Shown here: piece after piece, positions 52,822 through 61,929 of the stretch | How positions within the stretch are numbered: position 1 is the stretch's first letter | How the letters are laid out: each line of letters starts with the position of its first letter | From: Flavobacterium piscis | GTDB taxonomy: Bacteria > Bacteroidota > Bacteroidia > Flavobacteriales > Flavobacteriaceae | Assembly (NCBI RefSeq): GCF_001686925.1 | Contig: NZ_LVEN01000042.1 | Coordinates: 62,001-126,000, forward strand | Length of the DNA stretch: 64,000 nt | Reading direction: 5' to 3' | The notes under the pieces: model-generated | What the model was told of the DNA's origin: nothing | The model's database searches: none | Seen by the model: only the letters and a program-made list of their open reading frames with translations | Program-made: the position numbers and the translations under genes

Positions 52822-52904
52822 TAGGAGCTATTTCCAGCTGTCCACTATATCTTTTGTGGTGAACCCCACCACAAAAGGATGCCGTTGCCATCTGGGCTAG
52901 AAAG
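52822..52904. repeat. Intergenic hairpin element, REP-like
   Basis: The core is a perfect 11-bp inverted repeat CTTTTGTGGTG / CACCACAAAAG (52851-52861 and 52867-52877) with a 5-nt loop. It is embedded in about 80 bp that are less AT-rich than the surroundings (GGAGCTATTTCCAGCTGTCC on the left; GGATGCCGTTGCCATCTGGG on the right). No T run follows, so it is not a simple terminator. The arrangement resembles short dispersed intergenic repeats of Flavobacterium; only one copy is in the window. Confidence 0.55.
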
Positions 52905-52982
52905 AACTTTTGTATTTATAATTAGTATTCTTGATCATATTGAATTTAGTTGTCTCCCAGTCTACTAAACCATTAAAAATAT

Positions 52983-52990
52983 TACTTTTG
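52983..52990 (+). promoter_or_regulatory. Possible -7 element of recR
   Basis: TACTTTTG lies 5 bp before the recR ATG, implying a leaderless or very short-leader mRNA. The closest TTG is about 30 bp upstream, outside the usual spacing. Confidence 0.4.
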
Positions 52991-52995
52991 TCGTC

Positions 52996-53616
52996 ATGGA
53001 ATTTTCATCAAAATTAATAGAAAAAGCAGTCAACGAAATGTCGCAATTGCCTGGAATTGGTAAGCGTACGGCATTGCGTTTGGTGCTTCATTTATTAAAA
53101 CAGCCCAAAGAACAAACAGGCTTTTTGTCTCAGGCATTATTAAATATGCGTGAGGATATTAAATTTTGCGAAAGCTGTCACAATATTTCAGATACAAAAG
53201 TTTGCGAAATCTGTGCGAATTTGGCACGAAATCATCAGACTATTTGCGTAGTCGAAGATATTCGTGACGTTATGGCGATCGAAAATACCGGTCAGTATAA
53301 AGGAATTTATCATGTTTTAGGCGGCAAAATTTCTCCTATAGAAGGTGTTGGTCCAAGTCAGTTAAATATTTTAAGTTTGGTCGAAAAAGTAAAAGCGGGA
53401 AAAGTAATCGAGATTATTTTTGCCCTTAGTTCAACTATGGAAGGGGATACTACCAATTTTTATATCTATAAGCAAATTGCCGAATCAGAAATTATAATTT
53501 CTACAATTGCCAGGGGTATCTCAGTAGGTGATGAGTTAGAATATGCAGACGAAATTACACTCGGAAGAAGTATTTTACATCGTGTTCCGTTCGAAAAAAC
53601 TTTCAAAAACAATTAA
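52996..53616 (+). CDS. recR: Recombination protein RecR
   Basis: The 206-residue protein has the helix-hairpin-helix part MSQLPGIGKRTALRLVLHLL, a zinc finger with C-x2-C pairs (CESCHNISDTKVCEICA), and the Toprim domain (ICVVEDIRDVMAIENTGQYK, YHVLGGKISPIEGVGPSQLN). RecR works with RecO and RecF in recombinational repair of gaps. All metal ligands are present. Confidence 0.97.
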   Translation: MEFSSKLIEKAVNEMSQLPGIGKRTALRLVLHLLKQPKEQTGFLSQALLNMREDIKFCESCHNISDTKVCEICANLARNHQTICVVEDIRDVMAIENTGQYKGIYHVLGGKISPIEGVGPSQLNILSLVEKVKAGKVIEIIFALSSTMEGDTTNFYIYKQIAESEIIISTIARGISVGDELEYADEITLGRSILHRVPFEKTFKNN

Positions 53617-53662
53617 ATAAACCCAAATAAAGGCTAGATTTTCTGAAGATTAAAGGAAAAGC

Positions 53663-53670
53663 TATATTTG
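53663..53670 (+). promoter_or_regulatory. -7 element of the polysaccharide operon
   Basis: TATATTTG lies 16 bp before the Wza-like start. The TTG element is not clear upstream. It is the most likely start site of the operon 53687-59906. Confidence 0.5.
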
Positions 53671-53686
53671 CGATAAAATTTCAATA

Positions 53687-54478
53687 ATGACAAAAAACGG
53701 CTTTTATATATTACTGTTAATTGGTGTGTTGTTTACATCTTGTATTCCAGTAAAAGACTTAACCTATTTGCAGGATAAAAATACTTCAGCAGAGCAAAAT
53801 AATATTGCCGCAGTAGAATCTAAACCATATAGATTACAAGTAAATGACATTTTAAGTGTCGATATAAAAGCAATTGATCCTAAATTAGTTTCAATTTTTA
53901 ATACAACAGATAGTGCTTCGGGAGCTGGGAAATCTGAGTCAGGATTGTATTTTAACGGATTTACTGTTGATGATCACGGCAATATTAGAATGCCAATATT
54001 AGGAGAAATTAATGTTATAGGATATACGCTTGAAGAAGTCCGGGTTACAATTGAAAAAAAATTGCTGGAAGAATATTTTAAAAAAGAAGCTAATATTTTT
54101 GTTACCGTAAAATTAGCAGGTTTTAGATATACAATAAATGGCGAAGTAGGAAGTACTGGTACAAAAACATTGTTTCAGGAGCATGTTAATATTATGGAAG
54201 CCATTGCAAATGCCGGCGATATAACCATAACCGGGAATAGAAAAGAGGTAACAATAATTCGTCAGACTCCAACAGGCGTACAAATGCATGATATTGATTT
54301 AACAGATGTTAATGTGATAAAATCACCTTACTTTTATTTGCAGCCCAATGATTATGTTTATGTGAAACCGCTCAAACAAAAAACATGGGGAACAGGAAAA
54401 ACAGGTATAGAATCTATAACTACAATTATTACTGTTTTGTCATTGGCCACGACAGTTTTTCTATTGCTTAAAAACTAA
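53687..54478 (+). CDS. Wza-type polysaccharide export lipoprotein
   Basis: The 263-residue protein begins MTKNGFYILLLIGVLFTSC with a lipobox cysteine. It has a Poly_export domain (YRLQVNDILSVDIKAIDPKL) and SLBB-like repeats (FTVDDHGNIRMPILGEINVI, FRYTINGEVGSTGTKTLFQE). A hydrophobic helix closes the protein (ITTIITVLSLATTVFLLLKN). It is expected to form the outer-membrane export pore with the Wzc-like protein encoded 15 bp downstream. Confidence 0.93.
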   Translation: MTKNGFYILLLIGVLFTSCIPVKDLTYLQDKNTSAEQNNIAAVESKPYRLQVNDILSVDIKAIDPKLVSIFNTTDSASGAGKSESGLYFNGFTVDDHGNIRMPILGEINVIGYTLEEVRVTIEKKLLEEYFKKEANIFVTVKLAGFRYTINGEVGSTGTKTLFQEHVNIMEAIANAGDITITGNRKEVTIIRQTPTGVQMHDIDLTDVNVIKSPYFYLQPNDYVYVKPLKQKTWGTGKTGIESITTIITVLSLATTVFLLLKN

Positions 54479-54493
54479 ACTTAAATTCAAAAA

Positions 54494-56941
54494 ATGTTAG
54501 ATATAAAAGATTTTTCCATTTTTGAGAATCATTCAAATTTTGATTTTAAAGGATTCTTGTTGAAGATTTTAAGTTATTGGAAATGGTTTTTGGCTAGTTT
54601 GATAATTGCTTTTACAATTGCATATCAGGTAAATATTCGAAAAGAGAAAATTTACGCGATGCAAACGATGGTTTCAATAAAAGAAGAAAGAAATCCGTTT
54701 TTTACATCAAATACCAGTTTGGTTTTTAATTGGGGAGGAGTTTCAGATCAGGTAAACGGAATTTCGACTATTATACAATCACGATCTCATAACGAATTGG
54801 TGGTAGATAAATTGCAATTTTACATCGATTACCTTACCCAGGGAAAATATAATTTAGTAGACTCTTACGGTGCTGTTCCTTTTTATGTCAATATAGACAA
54901 ATCAAAAGGTCAGTTGGCGAACACCTTGATCAGTATTAAATTCCTGAGTGCTAATGAATATGAAATTCGCATCCCTTTCGAGAATAATTCTGTTTCATTA
55001 ATAACCTATTCTAATAATACTTATAGCAATACTGCGGTTCAGCCAACAGAATTTGTAAAAAAATATAAGGTTGGAGAGCAAGTTTCGTTGCCTTTTTTAA
55101 ACTGGAAACTTCAAATCAATGATAATCCCGGTATGTACACAGGGAACGAATATTTTGTAAAATTCAATGATTTTGATGGTACTGTATCAGGTTACAGAGG
55201 AGTAAATGTTGGATCTGATGATAAAGGCGGATCAATATTAACATTATCAATGCAGGGAACAAATAAAGCCCGAATGGTAGAGTATTTGAATGCAACAGTA
55301 AAAATGTTAATCAAACTTCAGCTTGACGGAAAAAATCAATTTGCCACTAATACCATTCGTTTTATTGATAGTACTCTTGTTGCAATGGAGTCGCAATTGA
55401 AAGAAACCGGAAGTGAACTCAAAACCTTTAGAAAAGACAAAAACATTTATGAGATTGAAGGAGGAGGCGAAAAAGTTTCAGATAAAATAATGGATTTTGA
55501 TGTTGAAAGAGATCAGGTCACAAGAAAGATAGCGTACTACAATTCTTTAAAATCATATTTAAATAATAGCGTTGATTATTCGAGATTGCCTGCACCATCT
55601 GTTGCCGGAATCGAAGATCCAAATGTTGTTGTGAATGTATCGAAACTTATAGCGCTTTCTACACAAAGATCAGAAATGGCTTATGCGGTAAAAAGTGATA
55701 AGATCTTTAAAGATTTTGACAACCAGATGCAGGCTGTAAAAAATGTTTTACTGGAGAATATTGCTTCTGCAAAAGGATCTTTATTGACAGATTTGGCAAT
55801 GGTAAATGCTAAAATAGGTCAGGCTGAAAGTACTGTAAAAAGACTTCCGGAACAACAGCAGGAATTATTGAAGATCCAGAGGAAATATGATTTAAGTGAT
55901 AATATTTATAATGAATTTTTAAAGAAAAGAAATGAGGCTGAGATTGTTAAAGCTTCGAATTTATCAGATATTCATTTTATAGATCCTGCAAAAGATATTG
56001 GCGGTGGATTAATTGGTCCAAAAACTTCTGTAAATTATATTCTGGCTTTATTCTTGGGGACGTTAATACCTTTACTGTTTATTTTTGGAATTTTCTTTAT
56101 TAATAATTCGATTCAAAATACTGAAGATATTAGTAAATTAACGCAAATACCATTGATTGGTGTCATTGGAGTTAATAAAGATTCATTGAATTTAGCAGTT
56201 TTTGATAAACCAAAATCAGCGCTTTCTGAAGCCTTTAGAACTATTCGTTCTTCGTTGCAGTTTTTATATAAAAAACAACAAGTAAGCGGTTCAAAAACAT
56301 TGATGATTACTTCGTCTATAAGTGGTGAAGGAAAAACATTTTGTTCGATAAATATCGCTACAGTTTTCGCTTTAAGCGAAAAGAAAACGGTAATTATTGG
56401 TCTGGATTTAAGAAAGCCACGATTGGCAGATGAGTTTGGTTTGAAAAATCAAATAGGGGTTGTGAATTATTTAATAAAACAAAATAGTTTAGCTGAGATT
56501 ATAAACCCAACACAAATTCCGAATCTTGATGTTATTCTTTCGGGACCAATTCCGCCCAATCCGTCAGAGTTGATCTTGAGCGATGCAATGCGGGATTTGA
56601 TTTTAGAACTGAAACAAAAATACGATTATATTATTCTGGATACTCCTCCGGTTGGGTTAGTTTCAGATGCATTAGAGTTAGCACAATTTGCAGATGTTAC
56701 GCTTTATATAGTAAGACAAAATTATACTAAAAAAGACATGATAACGTTGCTAAATACCAGAGTACAGCGCGGTGAGCTTGCAAATGCGAGTATTATTTTG
56801 AATGGTTATGAAAATAAAGCGAAATATGGTACGGCTTATGGATATGGATACGGCTATGGAGCTTATTCAAATGGTTATCATGATGAAGGAGATAAAATAA
56901 GTTTCTGGCAAGAAATTTTGAATAAATTCAGGAAAAAATAA
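54494..56941 (+). CDS. Wzc-type polysaccharide co-polymerase and tyrosine autokinase
   Basis: The 815-residue protein has a Wzz domain flanked by helices near residues 25-50 and 510-535, a coiled-coil-rich periplasmic part (about 270-480), and a C-terminal BY-kinase: Walker A ISGEGKTFCSINIAT, Walker A' IIGLDLRKPRLADE, Walker B YDYIILDTPPVGLVSDA. It ends in a tyrosine-rich tail (YGTAYGYGYGYGAYSNGYH) for autophosphorylation. It controls chain length and export of the capsule or exopolysaccharide. No Wzb-type phosphatase is in the window. Confidence 0.95.
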   Translation: MLDIKDFSIFENHSNFDFKGFLLKILSYWKWFLASLIIAFTIAYQVNIRKEKIYAMQTMVSIKEERNPFFTSNTSLVFNWGGVSDQVNGISTIIQSRSHNELVVDKLQFYIDYLTQGKYNLVDSYGAVPFYVNIDKSKGQLANTLISIKFLSANEYEIRIPFENNSVSLITYSNNTYSNTAVQPTEFVKKYKVGEQVSLPFLNWKLQINDNPGMYTGNEYFVKFNDFDGTVSGYRGVNVGSDDKGGSILTLSMQGTNKARMVEYLNATVKMLIKLQLDGKNQFATNTIRFIDSTLVAMESQLKETGSELKTFRKDKNIYEIEGGGEKVSDKIMDFDVERDQVTRKIAYYNSLKSYLNNSVDYSRLPAPSVAGIEDPNVVVNVSKLIALSTQRSEMAYAVKSDKIFKDFDNQMQAVKNVLLENIASAKGSLLTDLAMVNAKIGQAESTVKRLPEQQQELLKIQRKYDLSDNIYNEFLKKRNEAEIVKASNLSDIHFIDPAKDIGGGLIGPKTSVNYILALFLGTLIPLLFIFGIFFINNSIQNTEDISKLTQIPLIGVIGVNKDSLNLAVFDKPKSALSEAFRTIRSSLQFLYKKQQVSGSKTLMITSSISGEGKTFCSINIATVFALSEKKTVIIGLDLRKPRLADEFGLKNQIGVVNYLIKQNSLAEIINPTQIPNLDVILSGPIPPNPSELILSDAMRDLILELKQKYDYIILDTPPVGLVSDALELAQFADVTLYIVRQNYTKKDMITLLNTRVQRGELANASIILNGYENKAKYGTAYGYGYGYGAYSNGYHDEGDKISFWQEILNKFRKK

Positions 56942-56950
56942 TTGGTAAAA

Positions 56951-57934
56951 ATGAAAACATCAACTCAAAATACAATTTTAATTACAGGTGGAGCAGGTTT
57001 CATTGGTTCAAATTTGTCCGAATATTTTTTAAGATTAGGACATAAAGTAGTTTGTTTGGATAATTTTGCTACAGGACACCGCCATAATTTAAAAGATTTT
57101 ATAGATAATCCGAATTATAAATTGATAGAAGGTGATATTCGAAATATCGCCGATTGTAATTTAGCGGTAGATGGAGTCGATTATGTTTTGCACCAGGCAG
57201 CTTTAGGTTCTGTTCCAAGATCTATAAATGATCCTATTACGACAAATGATGTTAATGTTTCCGGTTTTCTAAATATGCTAGTGGCTGCCCGTGATGCGAA
57301 AGTTAAAAGATTTGTATACGCAGCAAGTTCCTCAACTTATGGAGATTCTGAGGGATTGCCAAAAGTAGAAGATGTTATTGGTAAACCATTATCACCATAT
57401 GCCATTACAAAATATGTAAACGAATTGTATGCTGAAATTTTCAGTAGAACTTATGGTTTGGAGACGATAGGTTTGCGTTATTTTAATGTTTTTGGAAGAA
57501 AGCAAGACCCAAATGGAGCATATGCCGCGGTAATTCCAAAGTTTGTTACACAACTAATGAATCATGAAAGTCCAGTCATAAATGGAGACGGAAATTATTC
57601 CCGTGATTTTACTTATATCGACAATGTAATTCAGATGAATGAATTGGCAATGACGAGTCAAAATCCGGAAGCTATAAATACAGTTTACAATACCGCATTT
57701 GGAGATCGCAATACATTAAACGATTTGGTAGTATATTTAAAAAAATATCTATCTGAATTTGATGCTAAAATAGCTGATGTAGCAATTGTTTATGGAGAAA
57801 ATAGAGCAGGAGATATTCCGCATTCACTAGCAAGTATAGATAAAGCGAAAACAATTTTAGGATATGATCCTAAATATTCATTGCAAGATGGGTTAAAAGA
57901 AGCTGTAAGCTGGTATTGGAATAATTTAAAATAA
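56951..57934 (+). CDS. wbpP: SDR-family UDP-GlcNAc/GalNAc C4-epimerase (WbpP/TviC type)
   Basis: The frame opens at a TTG (56942), but ATG at 56951 gives the natural start MKTSTQNTILITGGAGFIGS (327 residues). NAD-binding GGAGFIGS, ASSSTYG and the catalytic YAITK (YxxxK) are present. The region HQAALGSVPRSINDPITTND and YFNVFGRKQDPNGAYAAVIP fit the WbpP/TviC group, which interconverts UDP-GlcNAc and UDP-GalNAc or their uronates. It starts 9 bp after the Wzc-like gene. Confidence 0.88.
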   Translation: MKTSTQNTILITGGAGFIGSNLSEYFLRLGHKVVCLDNFATGHRHNLKDFIDNPNYKLIEGDIRNIADCNLAVDGVDYVLHQAALGSVPRSINDPITTNDVNVSGFLNMLVAARDAKVKRFVYAASSSTYGDSEGLPKVEDVIGKPLSPYAITKYVNELYAEIFSRTYGLETIGLRYFNVFGRKQDPNGAYAAVIPKFVTQLMNHESPVINGDGNYSRDFTYIDNVIQMNELAMTSQNPEAINTVYNTAFGDRNTLNDLVVYLKKYLSEFDAKIADVAIVYGENRAGDIPHSLASIDKAKTILGYDPKYSLQDGLKEAVSWYWNNLK

Positions 57935-57963
57935 AATTAAGGATCAAGATAATAGTAAATTAA

Positions 57964-59355
57964 ATGAAAATTACAAAAATTTGTTGCATTGGTGCAGGTT
58001 ATGTTGGAGGTCCGACAATGGCAGTAATTGCTCAAAAATGTCCGCATATTCAAGTGACTGTTGTTGATTTGAATGAACAAAGAATTAAAGATTGGAACGA
58101 TCCAAATACAGATAATATTCCAATTTATGAACCGGGACTTTCAGAAATAGTAGCTGAGGCAAGAGGAAGAAATCTTTTCTTTTCGACAGAAGTAGAAAAA
58201 GCAATTGATGAGGCTCAGGTTATTTTTATATCTGTAAATACGCCAACAAAAACCTACGGAAAAGGAAAAGGCATGGCTGCCGATTTAAAATATATAGAAC
58301 TTTGTGCCAGACAAATTGCCAAAGTTGCGAAGCATAATAAAATTGTCGTAGAAAAATCAACTTTACCAGTACGTACAGCCGAAGCGATAAAAAGTATTCT
58401 GGACAATACCGGAAATGGAGTTCAGTTCCAAATCTTATCAAATCCTGAATTTTTAGCTGAAGGAACTGCTGTGACAGATTTGCTAAATCCTGATCGAATA
58501 TTAATTGGTGGAGATACAACGCCGGAAGGTGAAGAAGCAATTAATGCTTTAGTTGATGTTTATGCAAATTGGGTAAGCAAAGATAAAATTTTGACAACAA
58601 ATGTTTGGTCTTCAGAACTTTCTAAGCTAACTGCAAATGCATTTTTGGCACAGCGTATTTCATCTATAAATGCAATGTCTGAACTATGCGAAAAAACGGG
58701 TGCTGATGTGAGCGAAGTTGCAAAAGCAATTGGAATGGATAGCAGAATTGGGCCGAAATTTCTAAAAGCATCTGTTGGTTTTGGTGGTTCTTGTTTCCAA
58801 AAAGACATTCTGAATTTGGTCTACATCGCAAAGTCTTACGGATTAAATGAGGTGGCTGATTATTGGGAACAGGTAATTATAATGAATGATCATCAAAAGA
58901 GAAGATTTTCGAATAAAATAGTTCAGACTTTATACAATACGGTTGCGGATAAGAAAATTACATTTTTGGGATGGGCTTTCAAGAAAGATACCAATGACAC
59001 CAGAGAATCTGCTGCAATTTATGTTGCTGATGATCTTATCAATGAGCAGGCTAAAATTTCTGTTTATGATCCAAAGGTTTCAAGAAATAAGATGTTAAGT
59101 GATTTAGATTATTTAGAAACCAGAAGTGATGAAGCGAATAGCAAAGCCTTATCAATATTTGATAATGCTTATGAAGCATGTAAAGGTGCTCACGCCATTG
59201 CGATTCTAACGGAATGGGATGAGTTTACTACTTATGACTGGCAAAAAATTTACGATTCAATGCACAAACCGGCATTCCTTTTTGACGGAAGAAATATTTT
59301 GAATGCAAAAGAATTAGAATCAATAGGGTTTATTTATAAAGGAATAGGTTCTTAA
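57964..59355 (+). CDS. ugd: UDP-glucose 6-dehydrogenase
   Basis: The 463-residue protein begins KICCIGAGYVGGPTMAVIAQ, the form found in the animal-like type of UDP-glucose dehydrogenase. The catalytic Cys is in FGGSCFQKDILNLVYI; NPEFLAEGTAVTDLLNPDRI and GWAFKKDTNDTRESAAI are conserved. It makes UDP-glucuronate from UDP-glucose for the polysaccharide. It lies 29 bp after the epimerase. Confidence 0.95.
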   Translation: MKITKICCIGAGYVGGPTMAVIAQKCPHIQVTVVDLNEQRIKDWNDPNTDNIPIYEPGLSEIVAEARGRNLFFSTEVEKAIDEAQVIFISVNTPTKTYGKGKGMAADLKYIELCARQIAKVAKHNKIVVEKSTLPVRTAEAIKSILDNTGNGVQFQILSNPEFLAEGTAVTDLLNPDRILIGGDTTPEGEEAINALVDVYANWVSKDKILTTNVWSSELSKLTANAFLAQRISSINAMSELCEKTGADVSEVAKAIGMDSRIGPKFLKASVGFGGSCFQKDILNLVYIAKSYGLNEVADYWEQVIIMNDHQKRRFSNKIVQTLYNTVADKKITFLGWAFKKDTNDTRESAAIYVADDLINEQAKISVYDPKVSRNKMLSDLDYLETRSDEANSKALSIFDNAYEACKGAHAIAILTEWDEFTTYDWQKIYDSMHKPAFLFDGRNILNAKELESIGFIYKGIGS

Positions 59356-59438
59356 TTGAAAAAGATATTGAGGTGAAATTTGATATGAAATGAATAGTGA
59401 GAGATTGTTTTAAAATTTTATTTCAATAAGAGACAAAA

Positions 59439-59906
59439 ATGAAAAATTGGTATGTAGTGTATACAAAGCCCAAGTGGGAGAAAAAAGTTGCCGAAAAACT
59501 TAATGAAATTGGAATTGAATGTTATTGTCCATTAATAATTCAAATCAAACAATGGACAGATAGAAAGAAGAAGATTGAGGTGCCGCTTTTTAACTCCTAT
59601 GTTTTTGTTCAGTTAGAAGATACTAATCGTAGTTCTGTTTTTCAAGTTTCTGGCGTAGTTCGATTTCTGTTTTGGTTAGGAAAACCTGCAATTGTTCGTG
59701 ATGAAGAAATTAAAATAATAAAAACAAGCTTGGCAGCTCCAAATATCAGTGATATTTCAGTAACTTCGATTCAGGTAGGGGATCGTATAAAGTTAGAATC
59801 AGGAGTTTTTAGTAATCAGGATGCAATAGTTCAGGAAATTTCAAACACCTATTATACATTAGTTTTGGAATCTTTAGGATGTGTTCTTAAAATAAAATAT
59901 AAATAA
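59439..59906 (+). CDS. UpxY-family transcription antiterminator (NusG paralogue)
   Basis: The 155-residue protein begins MKNWYVVYTKPKWEKKVAEK and has the NusG N-terminal domain (NEIGIECYCPLIIQIKQWTD, PLFNSYVFVQLEDTNR) and a KOW-like C-terminal part (VGDRIKLESGVFSNQDAIVQ). Members of this family act on long surface-polysaccharide operons in Bacteroides. Here it is not the first gene: it ends the first transcription unit and precedes the second one, which begins with a new promoter after a terminator. Confidence 0.9.
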   Translation: MKNWYVVYTKPKWEKKVAEKLNEIGIECYCPLIIQIKQWTDRKKKIEVPLFNSYVFVQLEDTNRSSVFQVSGVVRFLFWLGKPAIVRDEEIKIIKTSLAAPNISDISVTSIQVGDRIKLESGVFSNQDAIVQEISNTYYTLVLESLGCVLKIKYK

Positions 59907-59935
59907 TGTAGTTATATTGTGTAACTATTGATACT

Positions 59936-59985
59936 AACAGAAGGTAAAATTTCTCTAAATAGAAAGTTTATTTTCTGTTTTTTTT
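59936..59985 (+). terminator. Intrinsic terminator after the UpxY-type gene
   Basis: AACAGAA and TTCTGTT form the outer stem (59936-59942, 59973-59979), with TAAA/TTTA and TTTCT/AGAAA pairs inside and a T run at the end. It lies about 30 bp after the UpxY-type gene. Confidence 0.7.
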
Positions 59986-60063
59986 ATAAGGTGAATTTTT
60001 ACATACTGATTGATAGAGTGTTGGTGGCTAGTGGTACTATTTATTTGCTTGTTTTTTCTGTAT

Positions 60064-60077
60064 TACGGGAAACCGTA
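60064..60077 (+). promoter_or_regulatory. Small hairpin with GAAA loop upstream of the second polysaccharide promoter
   Basis: TACGG and CCGTA enclose GAAA, directly before the TTG element at 60078. In DNA it could be an operator; in RNA from read-through it would be a GNRA-capped hairpin. Confidence 0.45.
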
Positions 60078-60108
60078 TTGAATAGATTGACTTAATATGT
60101 TATATTTG
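60078..60108 (+). promoter_or_regulatory. Promoter of the second polysaccharide unit
   Basis: TTG at 60078-60080 and TATATTTG at 60101-60108 are 20 bp apart. The transcript would start near 60114 and have a leader of about 60 nt that contains GGCGAAGCC, able to fold as GGC-GAA-GCC, close to the start codon at 60175. The leader could be a site of UpxY action; this is inference. Confidence 0.75.
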
Positions 60109-60174
60109 CCGAAAATGATTTTAGAGTATCTGTGTCCAATTTTGTGACTCAGAGTGGCGAAGCCGTGAATTGTT

Positions 60175-61488
60175 ATGACTGAAATAGATAAAAAAGATTA
60201 CAAATTGAACGAAAACGTAAAAATAGCCATTATTGGTTTGGGTTATGTTGGCCTGCCTTTGGCTCGATTATTTGCTACTAAATATTCAGTTATAGGTTTT
60301 GATATTAATGAAGCAAGAATAGCTTCTTTAAAATCAGGTACAGATACAACATTAGAAGTTGATGATGTTACTTTGCAAGCTGTTTTAGTAGATAATTCTA
60401 CCACTAAAGCCGGATTGTACTGCACGACTTCTTTAAACGATATTGCAGATTGTAATTATTTTATAGTTACAGTTCCTACACCAGTTGATAAAAATAATCG
60501 TCCTGATTTGACTCCTTTATATAAATCGAGTGAGTCTGTTGGTAAGATATTAAAAAAAGGAGATATCGTAATTTACGAGTCAACTGTTTATCCAGGTGTT
60601 ACAGAAGAACAGTGTGTGCCAGTTTTAGAAAAAGTTTCAGGATTAAAATTTAATGAGGATTTTTATGCCGGATATTCACCAGAAAGAATAAATCCGGGAG
60701 ATAAAGAACATACAGTCGAAAAAATATTAAAAGTCACTTCAGGTTCAACACCTGAAATTGGTTTAAAAGTTGATAATTTATATAAGTCAGTAATTACTGC
60801 GGGAACGCATTTAGCACCAAGTATAAAAGTGGCAGAAGCAGCTAAAGTTATTGAAAACTCACAAAGAGACATCAATATTGCTTTTGTAAATGAATTAGCA
60901 AAAATATTCAATTTAATGAATATTGATACACAAGAAGTGCTAGCAGCCGCATCAACAAAATGGAACTTTTTGCCATTTAAACCAGGATTAGTAGGTGGAC
61001 ACTGTATTGGTGTAGACCCTTATTACTTAGCACAAAGAGCTCAGGAATTCGGATATCATCCTGAAATCATTTTAGCAGGAAGACGTTTAAATGACAGTAT
61101 GGGTGAATATGTGGCTTCGCAGATCGTAAAGCTGATGATCAAAAAAGGTATTTCGGTAAATGGTGCAAACCTTTTGATGTTAGGAATTACTTTTAAAGAA
61201 AACTGTCCAGATGTTCGTAATACAAAAATTGTAGATGTTGTAAAAGCATTAAAAGAATACGGAATTTTAGTTACCATATTTGATCCATTGGCTAATGCGA
61301 ATGATGTAAAAAAAGAATATAATTTAGTAACAATTAACACTTTGCCAAATGATACATTTGACGCAATTGTGCTCGGAGTTTCTCACAAAGAATTTTTAGA
61401 ATTAAATTTTTCAGAGTTGCAAAAAGAAAATAGTTTATTATACGATGTCAAAGGAGTTTTGGGTAGTATAGCTGATAATAGACTTTAA
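60175..61488 (+). CDS. Nucleotide-sugar dehydrogenase (UDP-HexNAc 6-dehydrogenase, TviB/WbpO-like)
   Basis: The 437-residue protein has NAD-binding KIAIIGLGYVGLPLARLFAT, catalytic Cys in GLVGGHCIGVDPYYLAQ, and NPGDKEHTVEKILKVTSG. This sequence type is closer to TviB/WbpO (UDP-GlcNAc or UDP-GalNAc to the uronate) than to UDP-glucose dehydrogenase. With the epimerase at 56951 it would supply UDP-GalNAcA. It is the first gene of the second transcription unit. Confidence 0.9.
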   Translation: MTEIDKKDYKLNENVKIAIIGLGYVGLPLARLFATKYSVIGFDINEARIASLKSGTDTTLEVDDVTLQAVLVDNSTTKAGLYCTTSLNDIADCNYFIVTVPTPVDKNNRPDLTPLYKSSESVGKILKKGDIVIYESTVYPGVTEEQCVPVLEKVSGLKFNEDFYAGYSPERINPGDKEHTVEKILKVTSGSTPEIGLKVDNLYKSVITAGTHLAPSIKVAEAAKVIENSQRDINIAFVNELAKIFNLMNIDTQEVLAAASTKWNFLPFKPGLVGGHCIGVDPYYLAQRAQEFGYHPEIILAGRRLNDSMGEYVASQIVKLMIKKGISVNGANLLMLGITFKENCPDVRNTKIVDVVKALKEYGILVTIFDPLANANDVKKEYNLVTINTLPNDTFDAIVLGVSHKEFLELNFSELQKENSLLYDVKGVLGSIADNRL

Positions 61489-61503
61489 TTTTTAAATTAA
61501 ATT

Positions 61504-61926
61504 ATGAAAGTAGGAATAACTTTTAGTGCTTTTGATTTATTACATGCCGGACATATTAAAATGTTGGAAGAAGCAAAAAGGGAATGCGATTATTTAATAG
61601 TTGGTTTACAAACAGACCCAACACTTGATCGTCCTGAAAAAAATAGTCCCTCACAAACAGTAGTAGAAAGATATATACAATTAAAAGGCTGCAAATTTGT
61701 TGATGAAATTGTTCCTTATGCAACAGAACAAGATTTAGAAGATATTTTACGATCCTTTAAAATAGATGTACGTATTATAGGAGATGAGTATCGTGATAAA
61801 AATTTTACTGGTCGCGCTTATTGCGAAGAAAAAGGAATAGCATTATATTTTAATGTTAGAGATCATCGATTTTCAAGTAGTAACCTTAGAAGAGAGGTTG
61901 CTGAAAAACAATTAAAAAAAATATAA
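61504..61926 (+). CDS. Cytidylyltransferase-family protein (glycerol-3-phosphate cytidylyltransferase-like)
   Basis: The 140-residue protein has the HxGH motif in FDLLHAGHIKMLEEAKRECD and the second nucleotide motif region FSSSNLRREVA (RxSSS-like). Its size and FSAFDLLHAGHIKMLEEAK resemble TagD-type enzymes that make CDP-glycerol, so a glycerol-phosphate or other CDP-activated residue is possible. The substrate is not certain. It sits 15 bp after the dehydrogenase and 3 bp before the mannose-1-phosphate guanylyltransferase. Confidence 0.82.
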   Translation: MKVGITFSAFDLLHAGHIKMLEEAKRECDYLIVGLQTDPTLDRPEKNSPSQTVVERYIQLKGCKFVDEIVPYATEQDLEDILRSFKIDVRIIGDEYRDKNFTGRAYCEEKGIALYFNVRDHRFSSSNLRREVAEKQLKKI

Positions 61927-61929
61927 TAT

